DNA of 64,000 bases, taken from NCBI RefSeq assembly GCF_964340395.1, contig NC_135556.1, positions 22,323,723-22,387,722 on the forward strand, given 5' to 3'. A program made the translations under genes and the position numbers. Positions 56,252 through 64,000 of this stretch are shown here, piece after piece (the stretch's first letter is position 1; every line of letters starts with the position of its first letter). The stretch comes from Glandiceps talaboti. Taxonomy: Eukaryota; Hemichordata; Enteropneusta; Spengelidae. The notes below the pieces were generated by a model. That model was given only the letters and a program-made list of their open reading frames with translations. It was not told the origin of the DNA and ran no database searches.

Positions 56252-57031
56252 GTGCCTCTAAGCAGAGGCATTCACTCACATATGTATGATGGGTTCCGTC
56301 AAAGAACAAAGGTACATATATAGTGACCAGTAAAACCTAGTCAGTAGCAAATTTTATTCAACCCATTTTTTTTGCATAAAGAGGCATTATAACGATACTT
56401 TTGTCATTTCCGAATTTATTGATACCCTAAAACAGTATCATTATGTCAATTTTGTATCATAAACGATTTCCTGACATAGCTCAACATATGTTTCAATATC
56501 ATGTGAATATTTTAAAGATGGAAGAAATATAACCATGTACCGTACCGTACCGTACCAGAAAACCAAACTAGAAAATGTCCCTTCAACTTTTCTATACCTT
56601 TGACTCTGACCACGGCCAACAAGCGCCCTCACTAGAAAAGAGATCAAAATCAACTGTTTATGATTTATAATGACTTCACCTTCGACGTGACCTTTATTCT
56701 ATATTCATTTTTATGATTACAGGCGGAACTGACTGAAGAGTGTTATTTTTATGAACGGCTAATAGAGGATTGGTACTTGACCTACGCATCTCACAGTCAT
56801 CCCGCTAAAAAGCCGAGAAAAAACAGAAAACGGGAGTGGTATATAAGTTTGGACAGTGATGGTTCCCCTAGGAAAGGAAAACAATCGCGAAGAGGGCATG
56901 AAATGTCACATTTCAGGACCAAACCAGTGACCCCAGAAAAAGTACCACAACTGTACGATTTCGATGTCTCACAATTGGAAAGAATCAAGCCCTGGAACGT
57001 GTATAACAGTGACCGCTGTATTCCTATGTAG
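41280..57031 (+). CDS. Secreted fibroblast growth factor, FGF9/16/20-like, complete
   Basis: Three exons: 41280-41571, 55688-55791 and 56723-57031, giving 234 aa. The middle exon is 104 bp, the size and phase typical of FGF genes. An N-terminal signal peptide is likely (MTQNTRS, then the hydrophobic ILIIFLVGLGNFITGV). The beta-trefoil core (about residues 68-195) has LYCLSGYHLQILPNGSVGGT, ITIKGIKSNRYLAMN, GALYGS, LTEECYFYERLIEDWY, TYASH and GSPRKGKQSRRGHEMSHF. The ending KPVTPEKVPQLY matches FGF9/16/20 (RPVDPDKVPELY). FGFs bind FGFR tyrosine kinases with heparan sulfate. N84 in NGS is a possible glycosylation site. A basic insert (KKPRKNRKREW) replaces the usual beta9-10 hairpin, and about 23 extra residues follow the core. 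Assignment to FGF is firm; FGF9/16/20 rather than FGF1-like is likely but needs a tree. Confidence 0.92.
42648..42697 (+). repeat. Short dispersed repeat (copy 1) with hairpin potential
   Basis: CGTCGTAAACCACAGC, then CTCTTTTACG and CACCGTCCA, recurs at 45727-45775 with one AGC insertion and few changes. CGTAAA and TTTTACG can pair as a short stem. A looser third copy (GTAAACCACGGCAGCCTC) lies at 42908. Confidence 0.6.
43979..44477. mobile_element. ~500-bp TIR element of unassigned superfamily
   Basis: The ends are CACAGGGAGAAGCGAGCGT on the left and the inverted ACTCGCTTCTCCCTGTG on the right. Beyond the terminal 16 bp, the arms keep a looser inverted similarity for about 100 bp (GATTATTTGATTGAAT, TTTGTGGTGA). 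No transposase ORF, so it is non-autonomous. I could not find a convincing target duplication. Confidence 0.7.
44783..44840. repeat. (TG)n microsatellite
   Basis: About 29 TG dinucleotides without interruption, in FGF intron 1. Confidence 0.95.
44988..45148. mobile_element. ~160-bp TIR element (MITE-like)
   Basis: Left end TTTCGAACTAGCCTACCTGT followed by AGACTTGAAGAAC; right end inverted: GTTCTCAAGTCTACAGGT then CGGCTAATTTCGAAC. The arms are about 33 bp with few mismatches and indels. No ORF, and no clear target duplication. A C-run (45182-45193) follows shortly after. Confidence 0.65.
45727..45775 (+). repeat. Short dispersed repeat (copy 2)
   Basis: Matches 42648-42697 over about 44 bp; see that entry. 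The flanks are not alike, so the duplicated unit is short. Confidence 0.6.
47658..51577 (+). repeat. 40-bp satellite/minisatellite, ~98 tandem copies (3.9 kb)
   Basis: The consensus is TCTATCTGGATACCTGGTGA followed by GAGCTCTATCTGTTCCTATA, and the 40-bp period is strict throughout. Variable sites are GGTGA/GATGA/GGTAA, GAG/GTG, ATCTG/ATCAG and TATA/TATG/TTTA. The variants are zoned: GATGAGAG with ATCAG dominates the left, and GGTGAGTG with TATG dominates the right. The six-unit blocks 50701-50940 and 50941-51160 match without an obvious difference, a 240-bp higher-order repeat. Because 40 is not a multiple of 3, open frames here repeat every 40 residues (120 bp) and are not genes. Confidence 0.97.
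52163..52215 (+). mobile_element. Possible tRNA-derived SINE head or tRNA-like remnant
   Basis: An A-box-like TAGCTCAGGGG (52173-52183) and a B-box-like GATCAAATC (52204-52212) lie about 20 bp apart, which is short for intact pol III spacing. No cloverleaf can be completed. It could be a decayed SINE head or chance. Confidence 0.3.
52348..52440. repeat. (CA)n/(CATA)n microsatellite
   Basis: CA repeats run into CATA and CAGA repeats over about 90 bp, in FGF intron 1. Confidence 0.9.
52786..52880. repeat. (CCA)n microsatellite
   Basis: About 30 CCA/ACC triplets. In one frame they extend a chance ORF (52609-52908) into a polyproline run; nothing else supports coding. Confidence 0.92.
53095..53280 (-). 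repeat. Dispersed repeat, copy B (inverted relative to 35738-35925)
   Basis: See copy A. On the minus strand it reads SHHYHHLKVISEHIGEIASD. Both copies keep the same frame open over about 45 codons although the DNA has diverged by roughly a fifth to a quarter. Confidence 0.6.
53622..53718. repeat. Impure (CCA/CAA)n microsatellite
   Basis: CCACCACCGCCACCACCATC-type triplets grade into CAACAACAA over about 95 bp, in FGF intron 1. Confidence 0.88.
54060..54966. repeat. Complex repeat of ~230-310-bp diverged units ending in a GGACGGAC tail
   Basis: Three diverged units show the same order of markers. TTTTGATAATTGACTGTG-like words are at about 54078, 54386 and 54620. CACTTGAATGGAGTCTCT-like words are at about 54165, 54471 and 54704. 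TATGGCCGCCATTTGG-like words are at about 54235, 54523 and 54772. The block ends with GGACGGACGCACCCAGGGGG and GTTCCCCTTCGGGAGACTA, a kind of tail I associate with common marine-invertebrate interspersed repeats. Nothing in it looks coding. Confidence 0.6.
56092..56249. repeat. Compound (TACA)n(CA)n microsatellite in FGF intron 2
   Basis: About 24 TACA units are followed by a short CACACG bridge and about 25 CA units. Cys/Val/Met or Tyr/Ile/His frames here are artefacts. The 931-bp intron 2 (55792-56722) holds nothing else notable apart from CCGTA pentamers at 56540. Confidence 0.95.
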
Positions 57032-58271
57032 CATATAAATGCTAACATTACTCTGATGATAAAATTACTCTCATATTTGGAGTTGTATCGTTTATGGATT
57101 ATTATTTTGAGAGTTAGACCGAACTATTGGTCGTTGATGGCGCTCTCTACACGGTGTGGCAAACCAGGCTGAATGGGAGAGCCGACAACGAGCAATCTGT
57201 CCATTTTAAGGTGTTTTTCCTTCTAGGAAGGTAAAACAAACAAAAAAATCACAAATTTTATTTGTCCAAGATATATTAGCAACATACATGTAATTAATAC
57301 CATGCAATGTATGGGATATGTTGACAGCTAGTACGGCAACATTATAGTACTCCGCTGTTGTATCTTATTTGATTCGTCGAAATCACCGCCATTTCCACCG
57401 TGATTTTGCCGATCTTGATCATGATTAATTAGTCATTTTGTTGTCATGGTTACCGAAATTTCACGTTAACAATGTTTAGTTACATAACTAAAAAATTAGA
57501 AGATTTTGAATTAGTTATTATTTATATATTTATATATGACATGGCAGATGTTACTTCTATTTTTGTTCGCCTTTTTGAAAATTGTCGAAATAAGGTAGAC
57601 GAGCTCAGCTGTCAGCTATACTATACTCTCTTAAGCAATACCATTACCGTAAAGTGGCACAAATTTGAGTTTATAAGCTTCTATCACCTCCAGCATGCTG
57701 ACACCCACTTAGTCCTAAATAATTGTTAATGTGTAAGCTTATAACATTTGCGAAAATTTAAGCTGAAATGCCGGAAAAAGGGACTGACCTGTGCAGTGCA
57801 CCTATAAAGTTGTAACTGGAACAGTTCTTAAATGTACTTTTCGTAAGGCACAATAACTTACTCATAATATCATACACCGTGAACAGTATTGCATTGTGGG
57901 TGAATGTAGTTTTGTAGTTTTGTTTTTGTGTCTGCACCCCAAAATCAGCGCCCTCAACTGTGATCATGATTTCAACCTGTTTCTGTACTGCTTATGGATA
58001 ATATCAACCACTGATTAACATGTACAAGTCTACTTATTGGTATTTTAACAATTTCCAATGAATACATTGTAGTTATCTGATCGGAAAATGATACTCCAGT
58101 TACAACCAGTACAGTTTTAACATGGGGACAAATTCAAAACCGAGCTTTCGCTCAAGATTTAAAATTTGTCAATACACTACCCATAGATAATATTGAACTC
58201 TAATTAACAGATACAATGTCTTTTTATAAGTAATTTACCATTTTTAGTTGAAAAAATTAATACAAGTAAGT

Positions 58272-58275
<4 letters not shown>

Positions 58276-58323
<48 letters not shown>

Positions 58324-58343
58324 GCGTGCGTGCGTGTGTGTAC

Positions 58344-58374
<31 letters not shown>

Positions 58375-58514
58375 TGTATGTATGTATGTATGTATGTATG
58401 TATGTATGTATGGATGTATGGATGTATGTATGGATGGATGTATGTATGGATGTATGTATGTATGTATGTATGTATGTACGTGTATGTATGTATGTGTGTG
58501 CATGTGTGTGTGTG
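58276..58514. repeat. Compound (TG)n(TATG)n microsatellite
   Basis: About 20 TG units, then TGCG variants, then about 35 TATG/GATG units, ending in TGTGTG and a G run. Confidence 0.95.
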
Positions 58515-60162
58515 GGGGGGGGTCGGGGTGTGTGTCGTGATGGTCTTTTGACTGATAGTCATACTTAAACTAGTCTAACTTATCATCAGTTGACTTGTTA
58601 TACCCACCTTACTATCGTAGCATGTACGGTAAAAGAATGTTCAGAGTACTGTATTGAGATGAACTGTACAATCTTAGGATAGCATAGGATGTCAGAGTGT
58701 GATATAACTGTTTGTTATTGAAGTTTATCAGAATGTTTCAACAATCCTGATATCAATATTTTATTAGCAAATTATACTTTTATTAACAAATAGTACCTTT
58801 GTGTGTGTACGCGAAATATACGTAAGAGCGAACGTTTTCCGTAGTTTTTATGTGTTGTTATATCGTGTACATATTTATGTTTCAATGGTTTGTTTTATTT
58901 TGTGCAGATGTGAGGAAAATGCACTATAAGAGTACAAAGTAAGGCTATTTCTCGTTTAATTTGATCATTGATAGTGGGTTCGCAGTTGGGATTGAGCGCC
59001 ATCAGTCAATTCACCTTTGTAATCTTTCGTTTTTCTTTCCTGGTGGCATTGGTATTCACTATCCCTCCACCCCAGAAATTGTAAGGCCGCGAAGCTCTGT
59101 GGGGAAAACGGTAAAAACACACATCGCAATTTCCTTTGTCCTCTCAGCAGAAAATTGACTTGGACTTGCGTTTATGAAAAACTAATTTTCCTAGTCTGCC
59201 CAAAAAGTTCTAGGAATTTCTAACTTACATAGGAGTCACTGTAATAGCAGATGTACATTATTTGTAGTTTAACCGACGCAAGTATGTTACTGTTAGAGAA
59301 TCGTCATTTTACGGCGGGGGGGGGGGGGTCTGACGGTTCACTAAAAAAAGCCAGAGGTGGTGGGGATGGGTTGGGTGTGGGTAGGTGGGTGGGTGGTTAT
59401 CAAAAATCTCATTGAATCTGAGACATGATAGTATGGGGTAGTGGGGAGCTACTTAACTTACTGAAGTATATAGAAAACACTTATATGCACATGGACATAT
59501 GGTGGAACCGAGGCGACTTCTCAGTTCAAGAACAAGTTATGATGTCGATGGTGATGAAAATACTATGACACATCTTAATATATATTGGTTAGATTCACTG
59601 GCCGAATATTTTTCTTTATACTGTAATAAGGTTATAGACTTTTGTAGATTAGTTAGTAATGTATATAGTGGTCTGAGTGTATAAAGAAACCAGCCATGTA
59701 CTGTAAGGCTCTCCCAGTCTGTAAGGCTCCCCCAGGGGTGGGGAGGTCTACAGACGTTTGGTTAAGGACCCCACCCTCTATACTAATAGTCACGTACATT
59801 AGATTAGAATGTGAACTTTCTTTATATCGATTTGTTTGATAATTAATATATTTTGAAATTTTCCCAAGTCATACTCAATGACTGTTGCAGCTGATTTGTG
59901 ATAACAAAAATATGACCATTTCCTTCACATGACAATATATTGCCAATATTTGATAACGAAATATGAGTATTTCCTTCATATAATGTCCTATATTTGACTT
60001 GTATACTTGTTTTATGTCCTACGAACACACATTTTTTGAAAGACATTTCCATGATATGAATTGATTCCATACCTCAGAATTAAATAACAATTCATTTTTA
60101 TGTCTTTATCGTGTACAGATTTGTTTTCTTCTTTGTGTGACGTCATTTTCATTTTGCTAGGT

Positions 60163-60592
60163 GTTAAAGGGACACACTCTGTAACTTGGTGGTCTTTGAT
60201 GATTACTTTCAAGGGACAAAGTCTGTAACTTGATGGTCTTGGAGGTTACGTTTGTTTAAAGTGACACAGTCTGTAACTTTATGGTCTTTAGGTGGTTATT
60301 TTGTTTAAAGGGGCACAGTCAGTAACTTTATGATCTTAGGTGGTTACTTTTGTTTAAAGGGACACAGTCTGTAACTTTATGGTCTTTGGTGGTTACTTTT
60401 GTTTAAAGGGTCACAGTCTGGAACTTAATGGTCTTTGGTGGTTACTTTTGTTTGCAAGGACACAGTCTAACTTTATGGTCTCTGGTGATTACTTTTGTTT
60501 AAAGGGACACGGTCTGTAACTTTATGGTAGATGGGGGTTACTTTTGTTTAAATGGATACAATCTGTAATTCTATGGTCTTTGAATGATAGTC
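60163..60592. repeat. ~48-bp minisatellite, 9 copies
   Basis: The unit is AAAGGGACACAGTCTGTAAC followed by TTTATGGTCTTTGGTGGTTA and CTTTTGTTT. Copies differ by single bases and small indels; the outer copies are the most diverged. A single similar word (GAGGGACACAGTCTGTAAC) lies far away at about 47451. Confidence 0.9.
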
Positions 60593-61204
60593 AAGAATCC
60601 TTACATTATTCCGACATGTGGAATCTAAAACCCGAATCAACTCGTAAATGTATTCAGACATGATATAAACATGCCATTGTGGTATAAATTTTGATTAGTT
60701 ATGACTTCACCCCCCTCCCCTCAGCTTTGGTTCCTAAGCTTCTTTGTGCATACTTCACCATCTCTATCACACTGTGTAGTCTTCGATTTGTATAAGCTAC
60801 ACATTTTAATGTATTCTGTCATTGTATTTTATGCACTGACGAGTCGAATATGTGGTCTTGTCTACAGACGGTGTCACTTGAACAGGTGTAAAATACACCA
60901 CTATGTCGATTTCCTTCTCTGTCGCCTTTTTCGCTTGGTCATTATTGGTTGGTTAAACCATAGACAGTGGAGGAGGGAGGAAAACTGCCAATCACAGGGG
61001 TGTGCTTGAACAATATACTAAATGTTGTAATTGGAAGTCAAACCAGTACATTCCCAACTCTATTTCATTATGTCTAAGTGGCATATCTAATGTCGTATTG
61101 GTTTTCACTCACATTCATCTTTATCCAGTACATCACATATATTTGATAACTGAGGACTAGAAATCACTAAATAAATTCACATTTTAAATGCATTTTATTA
61201 AACT

Positions 61205-61492
61205 GCAATACATGTACTCTGATCCACGACAATCGATTTTAAGATCATACCCTTCACCCCTATATCATAATAGAATCGTTCTGATCCACGACAATCGATT
61301 ACATGTATAAGATCAAACCATTCACCCCTATATCATAATAGAATCGTTCTGATCCACGACAATCGATTATAAGATTGCACCCTTCACCCTTTCATTATAA
61401 TAGAGCCGTTCTGTTCCATGATAATCGATAATAAGATTAAACCCTTCACCCCTATATTACATTTCATAATAGAATCGTTCTGTTGTTGACTG
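61205..61492. repeat. 62-68-bp minisatellite, ~4.4 copies
   Basis: CTGATCCACGACAATCGAT recurs at 61219, 61281 and 61349, with a changed copy at 61411. Between them lie ACCCTTCACCCCTATAT and CATAATAGAATCGTT. Probably in the 3' flank of the minus-strand membrane-protein gene. Confidence 0.88.
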
Positions 61493-62301
61493 AAATCAAA
61501 TCAGATAAACAAACCCATTCTCAAATCATTCTTTGAAAATACCAGTTCAAAATTTCATATACAACTACATCTATACATATAGAATTATTGTTATGCACAA
61601 ACTTATGTTGTCCAACTACATCCACACTAAATAACGTACATAATATAAGTAAAGGGGGGGGGGAGCGGTGGGTTCTGGGAGTTTTGTACATAGATTGTAT
61701 ATCACAAATACCATTGTACATACATTATGTTTCACGCTGTTGTGATCATCAGACAATATAATTATATATACTCATTTATTTTTATCTTGGCATCTATATG
61801 CGAATAAGCAATATAATACATATATACACAATATACAATGTAAACTATATCATATACAAATGATACACATTTAATTAACATCATCAAAGTATTTCTTAAC
61901 ATCTAAAGAACTACCATAAATGGATTTGCTGTCCGTGAATTTTAGTTAAATAAATGAATACTGTAAAATTCGGGATCGGTTGTTGACTGTACTGTCGATC
62001 ATACTGGGAAAGGGAGAGAATTTAAATATAATCATTTAGTAGAACATGGAAAAATCAAGATGAAACTTTGAATTTATAAATTATAAACAAAAGGCACAAT
62101 TTAGATACAAAATACGCGATTTCAAAGTCTTGCTTTGAAATTAGAAAGGGTTATGCGATAAGCGAGATATCGGATGTTGTTTACATTTTAATCCCCAAAT
62201 TTAGTGTGATCGCGTAGTTTGATCCCCAGAGGACAGTGAAAAAATTGCTTTTTCACTTATAAAAGTCCAGCTTTCGCGATGGGAGGCTTTGTGGTCTCAT
62301 T

Positions 62302-64000
62302 CTACACACCGTGCTCATCCCTCATACTTCCAGGGACATCTAAACGAGCCTGGCTCCCCATCAGCTCTTGGTGTCTCTTCCTTCTGTATAGTATTATGCC
62401 GACCAGTGACATCATGATAATTGCAGCGCCAGCGATGCCCACACCAACGTAGATTAAATTCGAATTGGTCGACTCTGTTGAATATTGAAAATGTCAATTT
62501 ATAAAAAATCAGTAACATAATAATATGATTTTGAGTATAAAGAGTAACTTTTGTTATGTTTAATATGTTAACTACCAAATTACATAGCTTATGATTACCA
62601 CTAGAACTGTCAGTGGGTTAGCAGTGTAAAAATTACAAAAAAAAATATACAGATCGCGTCACGGCGTCCATGGGAAAGCGACTCTGTGCTATTCCAAAGT
62701 TAATGCACAGATTTTTGATCAAAATGTTATTCGCAGTATTTACGTCAAACTTGACCATAATGTGGAAGCAATGTTTCTAATGCTATGCATTTTATCCGAT
62801 GACAACAGTTTCTACAGTCTATGTCAGCTGACAACCTTTTCATTATGGGGGTGCATCACTTGCGCCATCAGAAAATGGGTATTACAAATAAATCAACAAG
62901 TCACATCCATTCGGCACCTGTAAAGACGAAACAAACCCTTTAGATTCCTAATCTAATCACAAGTGTTATACGTCAGATAAACGCCGTTTCTTTAGCACGG
63001 TAAAATTGACAAACCTTCTCCCTTCATCTGCAAATGACCTCCGATGGATGATTTTGTGGTGATGGGATCGGATTGCACTTTGCCGTTCGCATCTTCTTGT
63101 AGGGAGTCTGCATCGTTTTCCCCCATCTTCTCTACTGATGACGGTTGTTTAACTTTAAAATTGACAAATGAAAACAACAAATTCAACCTTGTTACATCAT
63201 GTATTTCCAGATCCACAACCTTTATCTTGGATAACGTGGATGTTAAAACTTGATATGACCATTCCGTTCTGACACAATCCCATGGCAGTCTCGAAATGAC
63301 ATCACAACAAGGAGATTCAGATTGTAGTATTAGATCTCACGAGACCAAATTCAAATTGGTTCATAAAATACTACCCTCTCAACAACAAATAGCACAGGAA
63401 TGGCCTTCCACAAACGTCACACTGTAAATCACCTCATCTTGTCTTAGACAGTAAAACTAACCAACCTTACCAAATTCTGATTTTTTGGGGGTTGGACCAT
63501 AATTAATGTGTAGGAATAATTCAAGCATTTCTTCGCTTTAATTTAAACTGGTATGTTTTGGAAAGTTATTGAATTTGTTCTATAAAAGATTGTATACTTA
63601 ACCAATACACACAATATAATATGATAAACTGAGAGCTTTCAACAGCAAACTGTTAGTCTTGTTCTAAACTGGGTTAGGTATATTATATCGCGTAAAACTT
63701 ACCATTGAAATACTTTGTCTGTAATATCCCGTACGTCATGGCCATCATAAATTGTCCAGTATTGGTCAACTCAAGAAGTAGAAGGTTGTACTCTCCAGTT
63801 GGCGCTATTGCAATGTCTAAAACCGGTACGTCATCAGATTCCAAAACCAGACGCTTCCACTCTCCCTCCAGTGTATCACGTACCAAAGTGCTATAAGAAT
63901 TATCTACCGCTATAATCTTCTCCCCTCCTGGCACCGCTGCTATCTTGTGAAGTTTTTCGCTGCTTTCAAGCGCACCATTCCAAGGACCCTTAAGACTCTC
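62302..64000 (-). CDS. Single-pass membrane protein, C-terminal part; family not recognised; continues beyond the right edge
   Basis: Three exons on the minus strand: 64000-63703 (open at the edge), 63152-63015 and 62474-62302. Phases join across both introns to about 202 residues and a stop at 62302. The first segment (ESLKGPWNGALESSEKLHKI ... GEWKRLVLESDDVPVLDIAI ... GEYNLLLLELTNTGQFMMAM) looks like repeated beta-strands of an extracellular propeller-like domain; that is inference. Next comes a polar linker, QPSSVEKMGENDADSLQED. A hydrophobic helix follows (LIYVGVGIAGAAIIMMSLVG, IILY), then a basic stop-transfer RRKRHQ and a 27-residue tail ending DEHGV. This fits a type I membrane protein. 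The donor after the linker (GTTTGT) and its acceptor (TTTTAAAG) are weak but keep the frame. Confidence 0.65.

Larger units (their letters stand above)
57032..62301. other. Convergent intergenic region between FGF and the membrane-protein gene
   Basis: The two genes point towards each other, so both 3' UTRs must lie here. It holds a compound microsatellite (58276-58514), a G run (59315-59329), a 48-bp minisatellite (60163-60592) and a 62-68-bp minisatellite (61205-61492). No coding exon is recognised. A minus-strand AATAAA at 61780-61775 could serve the membrane-protein gene. Confidence 0.7.

Overview
The window is eukaryotic nuclear DNA from an animal. Genes are split by GT-AG introns and encode metazoan proteins, one of them a fibroblast growth factor. 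Between genes lie microsatellites, minisatellites and small TIR or SINE-like elements. The sequence is AT-rich and fairly compact, with five to six genes in 64 kb. Together with a full-length COMMD6 and an FGF9/16/20-like gene, this suggests a marine invertebrate (a spiralian or an invertebrate deuterostome). I cannot fix the phylum from sequence alone.

Layout, left to right. (1) Minus strand, running off the left edge: the first three coding exons of a GLYR1 (NP60/NDF) homologue, covering its PWWP domain (2834 down to 538). (2) Minus strand, 10741 to 5479: a complete eight-exon NSDHL homologue (345 aa), an enzyme of sterol C4 demethylation. (3) Plus strand, 11125-24751: a complete five-exon centrin of the CETN1/2 type (170 aa). 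It lies head-to-head with NSDHL; the start codons are 383 bp apart. (4) Plus strand, 29625-33271: a complete six-exon COMMD6 (200 aa) that keeps the N-terminal half missing from the short human protein. (5) Plus strand, 41280-57031: a three-exon secreted FGF of the FGF9/16/20 type (234 aa). Its 14-kb first intron holds a 3.9-kb satellite of about 98 copies of a 40-bp unit. (6) Minus strand, running off the right edge: the last three coding exons of an unrecognised single-pass membrane protein (64000 down to 62302).

The genes do not form one pathway. The notable arrangement is the divergent NSDHL/centrin pair, which from memory is also adjacent and divergent in vertebrates (human Xq28). Its 383-bp spacer has CCAAT boxes facing both ways and a CG-rich palindrome, and it is bracketed by a perfect 24-nt inverted repeat.

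The rest is introns and intergenic DNA with many repeats: a complete tRNA-derived SINE with 12-bp target duplications, a 104-bp MITE with 9-bp duplications just upstream of COMMD6, several other TIR or foldback elements, a LINE 3' fragment and at least eight minisatellite arrays. I see no retrovirus, LTR element, Polinton, CRISPR array or operon. No wholly new multi-gene system stands out. The best candidates for follow-up are the conserved divergent promoter, the FGF-intron satellite and the set of young small transposons.
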